Assembly: GCA_900318275.1 (NCBI GenBank)
Contig: ONJY01000007.1
Coordinates: 62,001-126,000 of the forward strand
Length of the DNA stretch: 64,000 nucleotides
Reading direction: 5' to 3'
From: an uncultured Bacteroidales bacterium
GTDB taxonomy: Bacteria > Bacteroidota > Bacteroidia > Bacteroidales > P3
The position numbers and the translations under genes are program-made. The stretch's first letter is position 1, and each line of letters opens with the position of its first letter. A model generated the notes under the pieces. It saw nothing but the letters and a program-made list of their open reading frames with translations. It was not told the DNA's origin and searched no databases. Below, piece after piece: positions 52,496 to 61,422 of the stretch.

Positions 52496-53811
52496 TGAAC
52501 AATAATATACGCGTGGCAATGATTTGCAATTTCTCAAATGCCACAGTACGAGCGCATTTACCGCTGGATAATCGCAGTTTTTTTTTATTCATGCGGAGAT
52601 TTTTAGGATTACCAACCCAAAGGGGGGGATATGGTGATGCGGCTTCTTGGATAACAGACACAATTGACTATTTTAGAGAAAAGCGTGAACTTGAATTGTG
52701 CGTGATAGCCCCCCACCCTGGATTAAAGAAACGCGTTGTATCGTTCGAGATGGATAATATCTATTACCATTTTGTAGCGTGTGATTTTGGTAATCTTTTG
52801 GGAAAGGTTATTAAAAATGTAGAGGCATGGATTAAGGTAAATCAAGTGGGTAAGAGAATAAAAAAAATTGTGCATGGTTTTAAACCAGACTTGGTGGTTT
52901 TGGTAGGGGCAGAAAATGCCTTTTATGCCCATTCAGTTTTAGCCATTAATGATTACCCGATAATGGTACTTTGCCAAACGATATATAATAACCCTGAGCG
53001 TGCAAAACATTCGGTCGTTGATCCCAAATGCGCATACGTTGAGCGCCGAATATTTAATAAAGAGAAGTATTTTGGAGTATACTCTCTTATGCATTACAAA
53101 TTACTACATTCATTGTCGCCCAAGGCCATTATTTTTAAGTTTGGTTTCCCTACAAAAGGAGAATTGCTGAATCCTATCCCTACAGAAAAGAAATATGACT
53201 TTGTTAATTTTGCACTATCGTTGGATTTTAAAAAAGGTGCTCATGACTCCGTTAAAGCATTAGCTTTAGTAAAAGACCGTTTCCCAAAAGTAACTCTTAA
53301 CCTTGTGGGAGGTTGCTCTGCAGAAAACCGTAAAGAGTTGAATAGCCTTATTCATGAGTTGGGACTGGAGGATAATGTTGTATTCACACCGTTCTTCGAA
53401 AAACAAGAAGATTTGTTTCTCCATATTCAAAGAGCCCGTTTTGCTGTGCTGCCATGTAAATTGGATAACACTTCTGGTACGATGTCTCAATCAATGCAAC
53501 TGGGTTTGCCAATCATAGTTTACAAGACAGCAGGCACACCTTCATTTAACTGCGAAAAACCTTGTGCATTAATTGCAGAGCATAATAATGTTCGATGCTT
53601 GGCAACCCAAATGCTTAAATTGATGGATAGTCCTGAATTGGCAGAAACACTTAAAGTAAATGCACGAGAGTTTCAGGAGAAAAAGACAGCTAAAGCATGT
53701 CAGAATGGTGATAGGCTATTCGCTACTTTCAAAGCTGTGATTGAACATTATAGAGAAGAAAAAGAAATACCCCGGGAATTGTTATTCAACCCTGAGAGAG
53801 ATGATTGTTAG
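52495..53811 (+). CDS. Glycosyltransferase, GT4-like
   Basis: 438 residues. N-terminal acceptor domain (A-M-I-C-N-F-S-N-A, G-G-Y-G-D-A-A-S-W) and C-terminal donor domain with L-D-F-K-K-G-A-H-D near 244, L-N-L-V-G-G near 265 and G-T-M-S-Q-S-M-Q-L-G-L-P-I near 328-340, a variant of the E-x7-E loop in which Gln/Ser replace the usual Glu. Catalysis may differ, or the enzyme may be a divergent GT4. It starts at the flippase stop codon. Confidence 0.8.
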   Translation: MNNNIRVAMICNFSNATVRAHLPLDNRSFFLFMRRFLGLPTQRGGYGDAASWITDTIDYFREKRELELCVIAPHPGLKKRVVSFEMDNIYYHFVACDFGNLLGKVIKNVEAWIKVNQVGKRIKKIVHGFKPDLVVLVGAENAFYAHSVLAINDYPIMVLCQTIYNNPERAKHSVVDPKCAYVERRIFNKEKYFGVYSLMHYKLLHSLSPKAIIFKFGFPTKGELLNPIPTEKKYDFVNFALSLDFKKGAHDSVKALALVKDRFPKVTLNLVGGCSAENRKELNSLIHELGLEDNVVFTPFFEKQEDLFLHIQRARFAVLPCKLDNTSGTMSQSMQLGLPIIVYKTAGTPSFNCEKPCALIAEHNNVRCLATQMLKLMDSPELAETLKVNAREFQEKKTAKACQNGDRLFATFKAVIEHYREEKEIPRELLFNPERDDC

Positions 53812-53833
53812 ATGGTTTAAGAGGAAATTAGTA

Positions 53834-54745
53834 ATGCAAATGAAATACAAAAGAATACAGATACAGGAGATCCTTGACTTTTTGGGAAGTAAGGTTTACG
53901 GTATAGATGGTGAGGTTAATGATGTTTTTATCGACAACCTAGCCGAAGTGGAGCGCGTGAATGAGACAACGCTCGACTGGATTAATCCTTCCAAATCGAA
54001 TAAGCAGGAGGTCGCAAAAAACAGTAAAGCAAGGGTACTATTGGTTGATGATAGTGTTGCGCCTATTGAAGACAAGTTGCTCATTCATGTCAAGAACCCC
54101 AAAGTGACTTTGGCCGAAGTGGGTAATCACTTCTTTGTGGAACAGCCCCAAGCTAACATCCATCCTACGGTAGTCATTGACCCAGAAGCAACAATTGGTA
54201 TGGGGGTTTCTATTGGCGCCTATTGTGTGATTGGGAAAGCGGTGATTGGAGATGGCTGCGTGATTGATAGCAATGTGCGTGTATATGATAACACGGTAAT
54301 GGGGAAGGGGTGTGTTATCAAGGCTGGCGCCGTGCTTGGCGGTGCTGGTTTTGGATATGAGCGTGATGCGGATGGTAATAAGTTCCGCTTTCCTCAAATT
54401 GGCCAACTTATCATGGGCGACTATGTTGAGGTGGGGGCCAATACGTGCATAGACCGTGGCGCATTGGCTGATACTGAGATAGGTGATTATACCAAGATTA
54501 ATAACCTATGCCATATTGCCCATAACAACAAGATAGGCCGTAATGTGACAATTACTGGCTGTGTGAATATTTCTGGATCCAATGTGATTGACGATGATGT
54601 TTGGATTGCCCCAAACAGCAGTCTACGTGGATGGGTGCATATAGGCAAGAAGGCTACCGTAGGCATGGGTGCCGTGGTGGTGAAAAACATTCCCGAAGGA
54701 GAAACTTGGGTGGGGAACCCTGCTCACAAACTGGAGAAGAGATGA
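53834..54745 (+). CDS. LpxD-like left-handed beta-helix acyltransferase
   Basis: 303 residues from ATG 53834; ATG 53801 is an alternative that overlaps the previous gene. An N-terminal LpxD-type domain (about 1-100) is followed by hexapeptide repeats. G-G-A-G-F-G-Y near 172, D-R-G-A-L-A-D-T near 213 and the catalytic His in N-L-C-H-I-A-H-N near 232 are shared with LpxD, which adds 3-hydroxyacyl chains to UDP-GlcN derivatives in lipid A synthesis. Its place here suggests a paralogue acting on an amino-sugar of the polymer. Confidence 0.82.
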   Translation: MQMKYKRIQIQEILDFLGSKVYGIDGEVNDVFIDNLAEVERVNETTLDWINPSKSNKQEVAKNSKARVLLVDDSVAPIEDKLLIHVKNPKVTLAEVGNHFFVEQPQANIHPTVVIDPEATIGMGVSIGAYCVIGKAVIGDGCVIDSNVRVYDNTVMGKGCVIKAGAVLGGAGFGYERDADGNKFRFPQIGQLIMGDYVEVGANTCIDRGALADTEIGDYTKINNLCHIAHNNKIGRNVTITGCVNISGSNVIDDDVWIAPNSSLRGWVHIGKKATVGMGAVVVKNIPEGETWVGNPAHKLEKR

Positions 54746-55797
54746 AAAGGTATAAAGATATATGTATAGCAAGCGGATCTTCAATTCTGTTAGCTTTGAA
54801 ACAGATGGACTCTGCGCATAGAAAGTTACTTATTGTAACCAAAGAAGGACTGTATGATAATCTGCTGAGTATTGGTGACATTCAGAGAGCGATACTAAGA
54901 GGTGAGAATTTGAACAATCCGTTGGATGGGATATTGCGACAAGAAACCAATGTGGCGACTATTCACGAGAACCGATATGAAGTCGAGCAGTACGTTAGAG
55001 AACACAAGACGGAGTTTATGCCCATAATTGATGACAACCGCCAATTAGTAGATGTGGTCTTTTGGGATGACTTGTATCATACCCGTGTTGGTCGCCATAC
55101 TCCTGATTTTAATTTGCCTGTTGTGATTATGGCCGGTGGTAAAGGAACACGCCTGCGCCCACTGACCAATGTTTTGCCTAAGCCACTGATACCCATTGGT
55201 GAGCAAACCATGATGGAGGATATTATGGATCGCTTTGTGGAATGCGGATGCAAGAACTTTTATGTTTCATTGAACTATATGGCAGATTTTATCCGCCATT
55301 ATTTCGACAACTTCAGTAAGCATGACTATCATATAGAATATTTCCAAGAGGATAAGCCCCTTGGAACAGCAGGAAGCTTACACTTATTAAAAGGGAAAAT
55401 CAATGACACCTTCTTTGTAAGCAACTGTGATAGCGTGCTTGATGAGGATTATGGCGAGATACTGAAATACCATCGCGAGAATAATAATGAGATAACTGTG
55501 GTATCAGTGATGAAGAGTATATATATCCCATATGGTACGCTGGTAACTGGAGAAAACGGATTATTGGAGTCCTTGCAAGAAAAACCGGAATTCACATTCC
55601 AGATCAATACGGGTATGTATGTATTGGAACCACACTTGTTGAAAGAAATACCGTCAGATAGACTTTATCATATCACATTCCTCATAGAAAAACTCATTCA
55701 GGAAGGCCGCAAGGTAGGGGTGTTCCCCATCAATGAAGGTTCGTGGACGGACATTGGGAATTGGGATGAGTATATGAAATATGTTTTGAATAAATGA
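54742..55797 (+). CDS. CBS-domain sugar-1-phosphate nucleotidyltransferase (PtmE-like)
   Basis: 351 residues from ATG 54742, overlapping the LpxD-like stop (ATGA). Two CBS domains (about 1-115) precede a nucleotidyltransferase with M-A-G-G-K-G-T-R-L-R-P-L-T near 131-143, P-K-P-L-I-P-I-G near 149-156 and D of F-V-S-N-C-D-S-V near 229. This layout matches PtmE, the GlcN-1-phosphate guanylyltransferase of GDP-legionaminate synthesis, and similar LPS enzymes. Nucleotide specificity cannot be set from sequence. CBS domains suggest adenylate control. Confidence 0.85.
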   Translation: MKRYKDICIASGSSILLALKQMDSAHRKLLIVTKEGLYDNLLSIGDIQRAILRGENLNNPLDGILRQETNVATIHENRYEVEQYVREHKTEFMPIIDDNRQLVDVVFWDDLYHTRVGRHTPDFNLPVVIMAGGKGTRLRPLTNVLPKPLIPIGEQTMMEDIMDRFVECGCKNFYVSLNYMADFIRHYFDNFSKHDYHIEYFQEDKPLGTAGSLHLLKGKINDTFFVSNCDSVLDEDYGEILKYHRENNNEITVVSVMKSIYIPYGTLVTGENGLLESLQEKPEFTFQINTGMYVLEPHLLKEIPSDRLYHITFLIEKLIQEGRKVGVFPINEGSWTDIGNWDEYMKYVLNK

Positions 55798-55874
55798 ATT
55801 TATAACATCTTTGATTAATAATGGCGGATTGAAATGGTAATAATGTTTATCCATAAATTGAATTATTGTTATAT

Positions 55875-57071
55875 ATGATTTTTAAGGAGCATACTTTATA
55901 TGTTATTTCGCTGATTGCTATAATCTTGTCATTTTGGCATCAGTTGGATTTTTCACTTTTCTTCAATGGTGCCATATACTGTTTTCTATGGTTTATACTA
56001 CTTATTGTAACAACCAAGATGCATATTAATCATAAACACATTCTGTTTTTTTTACTGTTTTTAATCTTTGCAATATTCTATTTATTAAGAGGTGGTACAT
56101 ATACCAATCTGTCAGATGTAAAATACTTATTCCTTCTTTTTGTATACTTTATAGTTCCACCGTTGATGTATAAATATTACATAAATTTTTGCTCACGTGT
56201 GATGATTGCTGTTAGTGTCTCTGTATTTTGGGTAATAGTTATTTATACATTGTATAGAACTTATCCTGTTTCAACTGATAACCCATATATTATTCGAATG
56301 GCGGCAAGTAATGAGCAACTGAATAGCTCATTAACAGCATTAGGTGTTATGAATTATGGGCTACCTCACGCCCTGTCTTTCATAGTACCAGGATTAGTGG
56401 TGGGCTTTAAAATGTTGAAATCAAAATATATGAGACTTATATGTTTATTATTTATCGCCATTGTGTTTATTATGATATATTTTTCAGGATCAACAACCGC
56501 GATGATTTTGAGTATTGGTGGTCTAATGTTATCGTTCTTTTTTTCAGGGAAAGAAACAAATTCAGGTCTATTAATAAAAGTATTGGCGGTAGTTCTGTTT
56601 CTTTTTATAGTATCAGAAACAAACTTGCTTGGGACATTGTTTAATTTGTCTCAAGGAATTACTGCGGATACTGCATTCCAAGAAAAAATCGATGATTTTG
56701 AAAGCGCTAGTGGTGACACTCAGTTTACAGGAAGGTCAAGCCTTTTTATGAAGTCTTTTGATGTTTTTTTACATAATCCATTTTGGGGAAGTGTAGACGG
56801 GGAAGTGGGAGGTCATAATTATTTTATAGATATGCTTGCATCTGTAGGTATTGTAGGATTTATACCATTGTGTATTTATATTTATTTGATCATAAAAGAT
56901 ATCTACTTTTCTTTGTCGAAGAAAACTAGATTTTATTATCTAGTCGGGGCTATATTATTTATTATGATGGGTTTCATGAAGAATATTTGGGGTATGGAAT
57001 CATTCTTGATGGCATTTTTTTTATTGCCCGTATCCATTCATTTGATAGCTGCTTATAACACTAATCATTAA
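55875..57071 (+). CDS. O-antigen/capsule polymerase (Wzy-like)
   Basis: 398 residues from ATG 55875 (a TTG at 55866 is less likely). About 10-11 membrane helices with a larger extracytoplasmic loop (about 240-290) containing S-G-D-T-Q-F-T-G-R-S-S-L and then N-P-F-W-G-S-V-D-G-E-V-G-G-H-N-Y-F-I-D, the G-x-H-N pattern of Wzy_C/O-antigen ligases. Very AT-rich with rare codons, like most wzy genes. Polymerase is favoured over ligase by locus context. Confidence 0.82.
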   Translation: MIFKEHTLYVISLIAIILSFWHQLDFSLFFNGAIYCFLWFILLIVTTKMHINHKHILFFLLFLIFAIFYLLRGGTYTNLSDVKYLFLLFVYFIVPPLMYKYYINFCSRVMIAVSVSVFWVIVIYTLYRTYPVSTDNPYIIRMAASNEQLNSSLTALGVMNYGLPHALSFIVPGLVVGFKMLKSKYMRLICLLFIAIVFIMIYFSGSTTAMILSIGGLMLSFFFSGKETNSGLLIKVLAVVLFLFIVSETNLLGTLFNLSQGITADTAFQEKIDDFESASGDTQFTGRSSLFMKSFDVFLHNPFWGSVDGEVGGHNYFIDMLASVGIVGFIPLCIYIYLIIKDIYFSLSKKTRFYYLVGAILFIMMGFMKNIWGMESFLMAFFLLPVSIHLIAAYNTNH

Positions 57072-57107
57072 TATTATTACAAAAGAATTTTTAGATCTCG
57101 AGGTAAT

Positions 57108-58394
57108 ATGAAACTCAAGGTTTTGATTATTTCACATAACAGCTTTAGCAAGACGCATAACAACGGAAAGACACTTTCCGCAATATTCTCTGCTTTCCGG
57201 CCTGAAGAGTTGTGCCAGTTGTATTTCACTACCATTGGAAGTCCTGACTATGAAAGATGCCGGGATTATTATTTTATTTCGGATAAGGATGCAGTGAAGT
57301 CTATATTCAGAAGGAACAGATGTGGTTGCCAATTACCAAAGGTACCTGTCAGAGATACTGAATTCATTAAGAGTGTTATGAGAACGAACACTCGTCCTGG
57401 AATTATAAAAAAATATATTAGAACTTTGATATGGAACTTTAGCGCTTGGTATAGGGGAGGGTGCAAAAAATGGTTAGAGATTCAAAAACCAGATGCTATT
57501 TTTTATGTTGGTGGTGATGGGGTGTTTTCTCATAGAATTTCAGTTAATTTATCAGAGAAATTGAATATCCCGCTTGCGACTTATTTTACCGATGATTATA
57601 TTATCAACCCACCATCGGATTGTTATAAAAAATTATTGCAAAAAACCTATAAAAAGACCGTAACGCGATCTGCGATGCTTTTTGCCATAGGTAGGAAAAT
57701 GGCCGATGATTACACAGCATATTACAATAAGGAGTTTAAGCCTATCATGAATATAGTTGATATTCCGCCCAAAGAGGAGTGGAAGGCGCCAAAAGAGAAT
57801 ATTGCGATTAATTATTTTGGCGGGTTACATCTTGGCAGGGCAGCGGAAATAATGAGATTTGCTCGTTTTATGCGCGACAAAGTAAAGGATAGCTTAAAGA
57901 AATCTTATACTATAGGAATTTTTTCATTTGCTGCCCTATCCGAAGAAGAACTCAAAGAATTGAAAGATTTGGGAATAGTCTTTCATCAAGGATTGACTGG
58001 CGTTGAACTTACTGAGGCAATGAGAAAGTCCGATATATTATTACATGTTGAATCTGTTAAAAAAGAGTTTCATTCATTAACAAAATTGTCTGTTTCAACT
58101 AAGATACCTGAATATATGTGTTTGACTATGCCTGTCATGGCTTTTGGGCCCACTGATGTGGCATCATTCTCTGTAATAGCTGAGGCAAATCCTGCTATGG
58201 TAATTAATGATGTGGAAGATTCATTTATGATGGATAAGCAGGCTGATCAAATAATAAAAATTCTCAATTCAGATATTAAATTGGCGTCAATAGCAGAAGC
58301 TAACTATAATTATTCTAAAGACCATTTTGACAAAAGAATTGTTGCTGAACAATTTAGAAATGAAGTTGTTTCAATGATTAAAAATAGGCAATAA
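57108..58394 (+). CDS. Glycosyltransferase, family not certain
   Basis: 428 residues. I-I-S-H-N-S-F-S-K-T-H-N-N-G-K-T-L at the N-terminus is typical of GT-B acceptor domains. The donor half has N-Y-F-G-G-L-H-L-G-R near 233-242, G-I-F-S-F, and P-E-Y-M-C-L-T-M-P-V near 340. No exact E-x7-E motif. Annotated as glycosyltransferase from fold pattern and context. Confidence 0.75.
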   Translation: MKLKVLIISHNSFSKTHNNGKTLSAIFSAFRPEELCQLYFTTIGSPDYERCRDYYFISDKDAVKSIFRRNRCGCQLPKVPVRDTEFIKSVMRTNTRPGIIKKYIRTLIWNFSAWYRGGCKKWLEIQKPDAIFYVGGDGVFSHRISVNLSEKLNIPLATYFTDDYIINPPSDCYKKLLQKTYKKTVTRSAMLFAIGRKMADDYTAYYNKEFKPIMNIVDIPPKEEWKAPKENIAINYFGGLHLGRAAEIMRFARFMRDKVKDSLKKSYTIGIFSFAALSEEELKELKDLGIVFHQGLTGVELTEAMRKSDILLHVESVKKEFHSLTKLSVSTKIPEYMCLTMPVMAFGPTDVASFSVIAEANPAMVINDVEDSFMMDKQADQIIKILNSDIKLASIAEANYNYSKDHFDKRIVAEQFRNEVVSMIKNRQ

Positions 58395-58416
58395 TAGCAA
58401 GGTGTATTAGTTGAAT

Positions 58417-59025
58417 ATGTATAAACATTTCTTTAAGAGAATAATTGATTTAATTATCTCGCTGATAGTTTTGTTGTTGATCGGCTGGCTTTTTTTAATC
58501 ATAGCCATTTGGCTACATTATGCGAACAAAGGAGCTGGGACATTCTTCTTCCAAGAAAGACCGGGTAAAAATGGCAAGATATTTAAGGTCATCAAGTTCA
58601 AGACAATGACAGATGAAATGGATGCAGATGGTAACCTTCTCCCTGATGAAAAGCGTCTGACCAAAGTTGGGAAATTCGTTCGCAGCACCTCTATAGACGA
58701 GTTACCTCAACTTATAAACGTTTTAAAGGGTGATATGGCTTTAATTGGTCCGCGTCCATTGTTGGTACAATATCTACCTTTATATAGCAAAGAGCAATCC
58801 CGTAGGCATGAGGTACGGCCAGGAATATCAGGTTGGGCACAGTGCCATGGACGTAATGCTATATCATGGACAGAAAAATTTAAACTCGATGTTTGGTATG
58901 TTGACCATTGCACCCTTTGGACTGACATACAAGTCATATTCATCACCATCAAAAATGTGTTGTTGCGAAAAGATATTAATTCAGCAACGGCAGCCACAAT
59001 GGAAGCTTTTAATGGAAATAACTAA
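58417..59025 (+). CDS. Initiating sugar-phosphate transferase (PglC/WcaJ-type)
   Basis: 202 residues from ATG 58417. One N-terminal re-entrant membrane helix (about 9-32), then K-V-I-K-F-K-T-M near 57-64, S-I-D-E-L-P-Q-L-I-N-V-L-K-G-D-M near 92-107, I-G-P-R-P-L-L-V near 110-117 and R-P-G-I-S-G-W-A-Q near 135-143: the short monotopic phosphoglycosyltransferase pattern. It places the first sugar phosphate on undecaprenyl phosphate. With the PglF/PglE/PglD-like genes here, di-N-acetylbacillosamine is the likely first sugar. Confidence 0.92.
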   Translation: MYKHFFKRIIDLIISLIVLLLIGWLFLIIAIWLHYANKGAGTFFFQERPGKNGKIFKVIKFKTMTDEMDADGNLLPDEKRLTKVGKFVRSTSIDELPQLINVLKGDMALIGPRPLLVQYLPLYSKEQSRRHEVRPGISGWAQCHGRNAISWTEKFKLDVWYVDHCTLWTDIQVIFITIKNVLLRKDINSATAATMEAFNGNN

Positions 59026-59032
59026 GGTGAGT

Positions 59033-59677
59033 ATGAAGGATATTGCAATATTTGGCGTTGGCGGTTTTGGCCGTGAGGTGTTGGCTCTGATAAAAGACAT
59101 CAACAAGCATGACCCTACATGGAATATAGTCGGTTTCTTCGATGACGGCTATGAGAAAGGCGAGATGTTTAATAACTTGCCAAACCTGGGTAACGTGGAA
59201 GACCTTAACGAATGGAAAACTCCTTTAAGTTTAGTTGTCTCAATAGGTTATCCGGTGATTAAAAAGAAAGTATTAGACAGAATAAACAATCCATTAGTGG
59301 ATTACCCAACACTAATACACCCCTTGGCATGGATAGGCGATAAAGAGTTTGTGAAGATAGGTAAGGGTTGCATTATCTGTGCAGGAACACTTATTACCAC
59401 CAACATCAAGATTGAAGATTTTGTAATATTGAACCTTAACTGCACTGTGGGACATGACACGATAATAAAGAAATACTCGGCCTTTATGCCATCGGTAAAC
59501 ATATCAGGTGAAGTGAAAATTGGTGAAGGTGTGTATGTAGGTACAGGAGCCAAAATTATCAACCAACTTGAAATAGGAGATTATACAATAGTGGGTGCTG
59601 GTGCTGTGGTTACCAAAACCTTGCCTGCACATTGCACCGCTGTCGGAATGCCGGCTAAACCTATCAAGTTTCATTAA
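59033..59677 (+). CDS. Sugar O/N-acetyltransferase (NeuD/PglD family)
   Basis: 214 residues from ATG 59033; ATG 59012 is in frame but overlaps the upstream gene. N-terminal Rossmann-like part (I-F-G-V-G-G-F-G-R-E-V) binds the UDP-sugar, followed by left-handed beta-helix hexapeptides with the likely catalytic His in N-C-T-V-G-H-D near 142 and G-A-G-A-V-V-T-K near 190. PglD-type members acetylate the 4-amino group made by PglE. Directly follows the initiating transferase. Confidence 0.87.
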   Translation: MKDIAIFGVGGFGREVLALIKDINKHDPTWNIVGFFDDGYEKGEMFNNLPNLGNVEDLNEWKTPLSLVVSIGYPVIKKKVLDRINNPLVDYPTLIHPLAWIGDKEFVKIGKGCIICAGTLITTNIKIEDFVILNLNCTVGHDTIIKKYSAFMPSVNISGEVKIGEGVYVGTGAKIINQLEIGDYTIVGAGAVVTKTLPAHCTAVGMPAKPIKFH

Positions 59678-59694
59678 ATAGGAGTTTCTTAAAA

Positions 59695-60897
59695 ATGAAC
59701 GTTATTTTCCTTACATTATTTAGAATAAAGGATATTGAGGCACGTGGTATTTACGAGGACTTGATGCGTAAATTCAAGAATGAAGGCCATCAAGTTTATA
59801 TAGTCTGCCCTGTAGAACGTCGTGAAGGTCTAAAAACCTCACTGGTCGAGCAAAATGGGGTAAAGATACTAAATGTGAAGACGCTGAATATTCAGAAAAC
59901 TAATGTGGTAGAGAAAGGAATTGGTACGCTACTCATAGAGAGCCAATACATTAAGGCTATTAAGAAATATTTGAGTAATGTCTCGTTTTGTTTGATAACC
60001 TATAGTACTCCACCTATTACATTTACAAATGTGGTTAGGTATCTGAAGAAACAGAATCCTGACGCCATCTCATATCTTCAGCTAAAGGATATCTTCCCTC
60101 AGAATGCGGTGGATATTCAGATGTTTTCCAAAGGGTCGTTATTCTACAGGTTCTTTAGGAATAAGGAAAAATCACTTTATAAGGCATCCGACTATATCGG
60201 ATGTATGAGTCCCGCCAATGTGGAGTTTGTATTGAAACATAACCCAGAGGTTGACGCAAGTCGCGTAGAGGTCGCACCTAATAGTATAGAATTATACGAT
60301 AGCCGTAACGATAACGAGAACAAGGATAAGATAAGAGAGAAGTATGGCCTGCCGACAGACAAGCCGGTCTTTATCTATGGCGGAAATCTGGGCAAACCAC
60401 AAGGTATTCCTTTCCTGATGAAATGTCTGGATGCCAATGCGAATAGGACGGACTGCCATTTCTTGGTGATTGGCACTGGAACGGAGCTGCCTAGATTGCG
60501 GGCTTGGTATGATGAAGAGAAACCGCAGTCGGTGACAATAATGAACGGACTACCTAAAGCTGATTATGACCAATTGGTGAAGGCTTGTGATGTGGGTTTG
60601 ATATTCCTCGACCATCGCTTCACCATCCCCAACTATCCGTCACGCCTGTTAAGCTACCTGGAAAACAAGATGCCGGTGCTTTGTGCCACCGACCCCAACA
60701 CTGACATGGGCCGCATCGCCGAAGCCAACGGCTATGGTTACTGGTGCGAAAGCAACTCGGTTGAAGCCTTCACAGTCATCCTCGACAATATGATCCACAG
60801 CGACCGTAAATTCATGGGCGAGAAGGGATATGAGTTCTTGAAAGCGAATTATCTTATGGAGAATACGTACAATGCCATCATGAGGCATTTTAAATAA
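59695..60897 (+). CDS. Glycosyltransferase, GT4 (WbuB/PglA-like)
   Basis: 400 residues. N-terminal domain with Y-S-T-P-P-I-T-F near 102; donor domain with V-F-I-Y-G-G-N-L-G-K-P-Q-G near 224-236, V-I-G-T-G-T-E near 257-263 and P-N-Y-P-S-R-L-L-S-Y near 311-320. These match GT4 enzymes that add the second sugar to a PglC product. Last gene before the terminator at 60914. Confidence 0.87.
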   Translation: MNVIFLTLFRIKDIEARGIYEDLMRKFKNEGHQVYIVCPVERREGLKTSLVEQNGVKILNVKTLNIQKTNVVEKGIGTLLIESQYIKAIKKYLSNVSFCLITYSTPPITFTNVVRYLKKQNPDAISYLQLKDIFPQNAVDIQMFSKGSLFYRFFRNKEKSLYKASDYIGCMSPANVEFVLKHNPEVDASRVEVAPNSIELYDSRNDNENKDKIREKYGLPTDKPVFIYGGNLGKPQGIPFLMKCLDANANRTDCHFLVIGTGTELPRLRAWYDEEKPQSVTIMNGLPKADYDQLVKACDVGLIFLDHRFTIPNYPSRLLSYLENKMPVLCATDPNTDMGRIAEANGYGYWCESNSVEAFTVILDNMIHSDRKFMGEKGYEFLKANYLMENTYNAIMRHFK

Positions 60898-60913
60898 ACT
60901 AAGATTTGCAAAA

Positions 60914-60946
60914 AAATAGAGTGACTGTGCGAGAGTCACTCTATTT
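60914..60946. terminator. Bidirectional terminator after the polysaccharide operon
   Basis: A 13-base stem AAATAGAGTGACT/AGTCACTCTATTT around loop GTGCGAG lies between convergent genes; A-rich upstream and T-rich within the 3' arm. Confidence 0.88.
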
Positions 60947-60954
60947 GACAAGAT

Positions 60955-61230
60955 TTAATCCCTGTCGTTGACAGGAACGAGCCTGTATTCTGGAACGTCA
61001 AACTCGTCAGTTCGTTTGTTGCATCCAGAACACAAAGGTACAATGTACCAACTGTTGTCAGAACTGCCAACCTTTTTAACATGAGCTCCTACTTCTGCCG
61101 ATTTAGCACAGTCGCTTGCCGAACAATCGTCAGGCCAATAACCCTTTTTTGCTTTCCAGAACTCTTTCCAAGTGCTGTAGTTCTTTGGTTTCCTGTCGCC
61201 TGTGTTGTGTAAATTTTTTACTTTTACCAT
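60955..61230 (-). CDS. Small zinc-finger/HNH-like protein
   Basis: 91 residues from ATG 61230. Contains C-S-A-S-D-C near 34-39, then E-V-G-A-H-V near 44-49 and P-L-C-S-G-C-N-K near 64-71. The two Cys pairs and the A-H-V motif resemble a compact HNH/zinc-ribbon fold without a clear second catalytic His. Similar short proteins are, by recall, common as single genes in gut Bacteroidales. Role unknown. Confidence 0.7.
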   Translation of the reverse strand: MVKVKNLHNTGDRKPKNYSTWKEFWKAKKGYWPDDCSASDCAKSAEVGAHVKKVGSSDNSWYIVPLCSGCNKRTDEFDVPEYRLVPVNDRD

Positions 61231-61422
61231 AACATAAGCTTTAATTATGAAGACCATTCCAACCACGGTCAACTTTGGTTACCTCGTAAGTGAGGCGTAC
61301 TCAATATAAATAATAGCAAAAAACATACCAAAGGATAAATCGTTATTATTATTTGCGATAGGCTGACATTTTGTCAGGTTGTTATATTGATATGACAATT
61401 TTTTTGGGGGGGGCAGTCACAA
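61231..61422. other. Intergenic with T7G8 homopolymer
   Basis: Upstream region shared by two divergent genes. Seven T then eight G (61399-61413) end 9 bases before ATG 61423. No consensus promoter was identified. Such a run is prone to slippage and could alter spacing of the leader. Confidence 0.55.

Noticed and set aside
54601..54741. Long N-terminal extension of the CBS-nucleotidyltransferase
   Set aside because: It lies in another frame of the LpxD-like gene and is Arg/Gly-rich nonsense; ATG 54742 gives the ATGA overlap typical of this locus.
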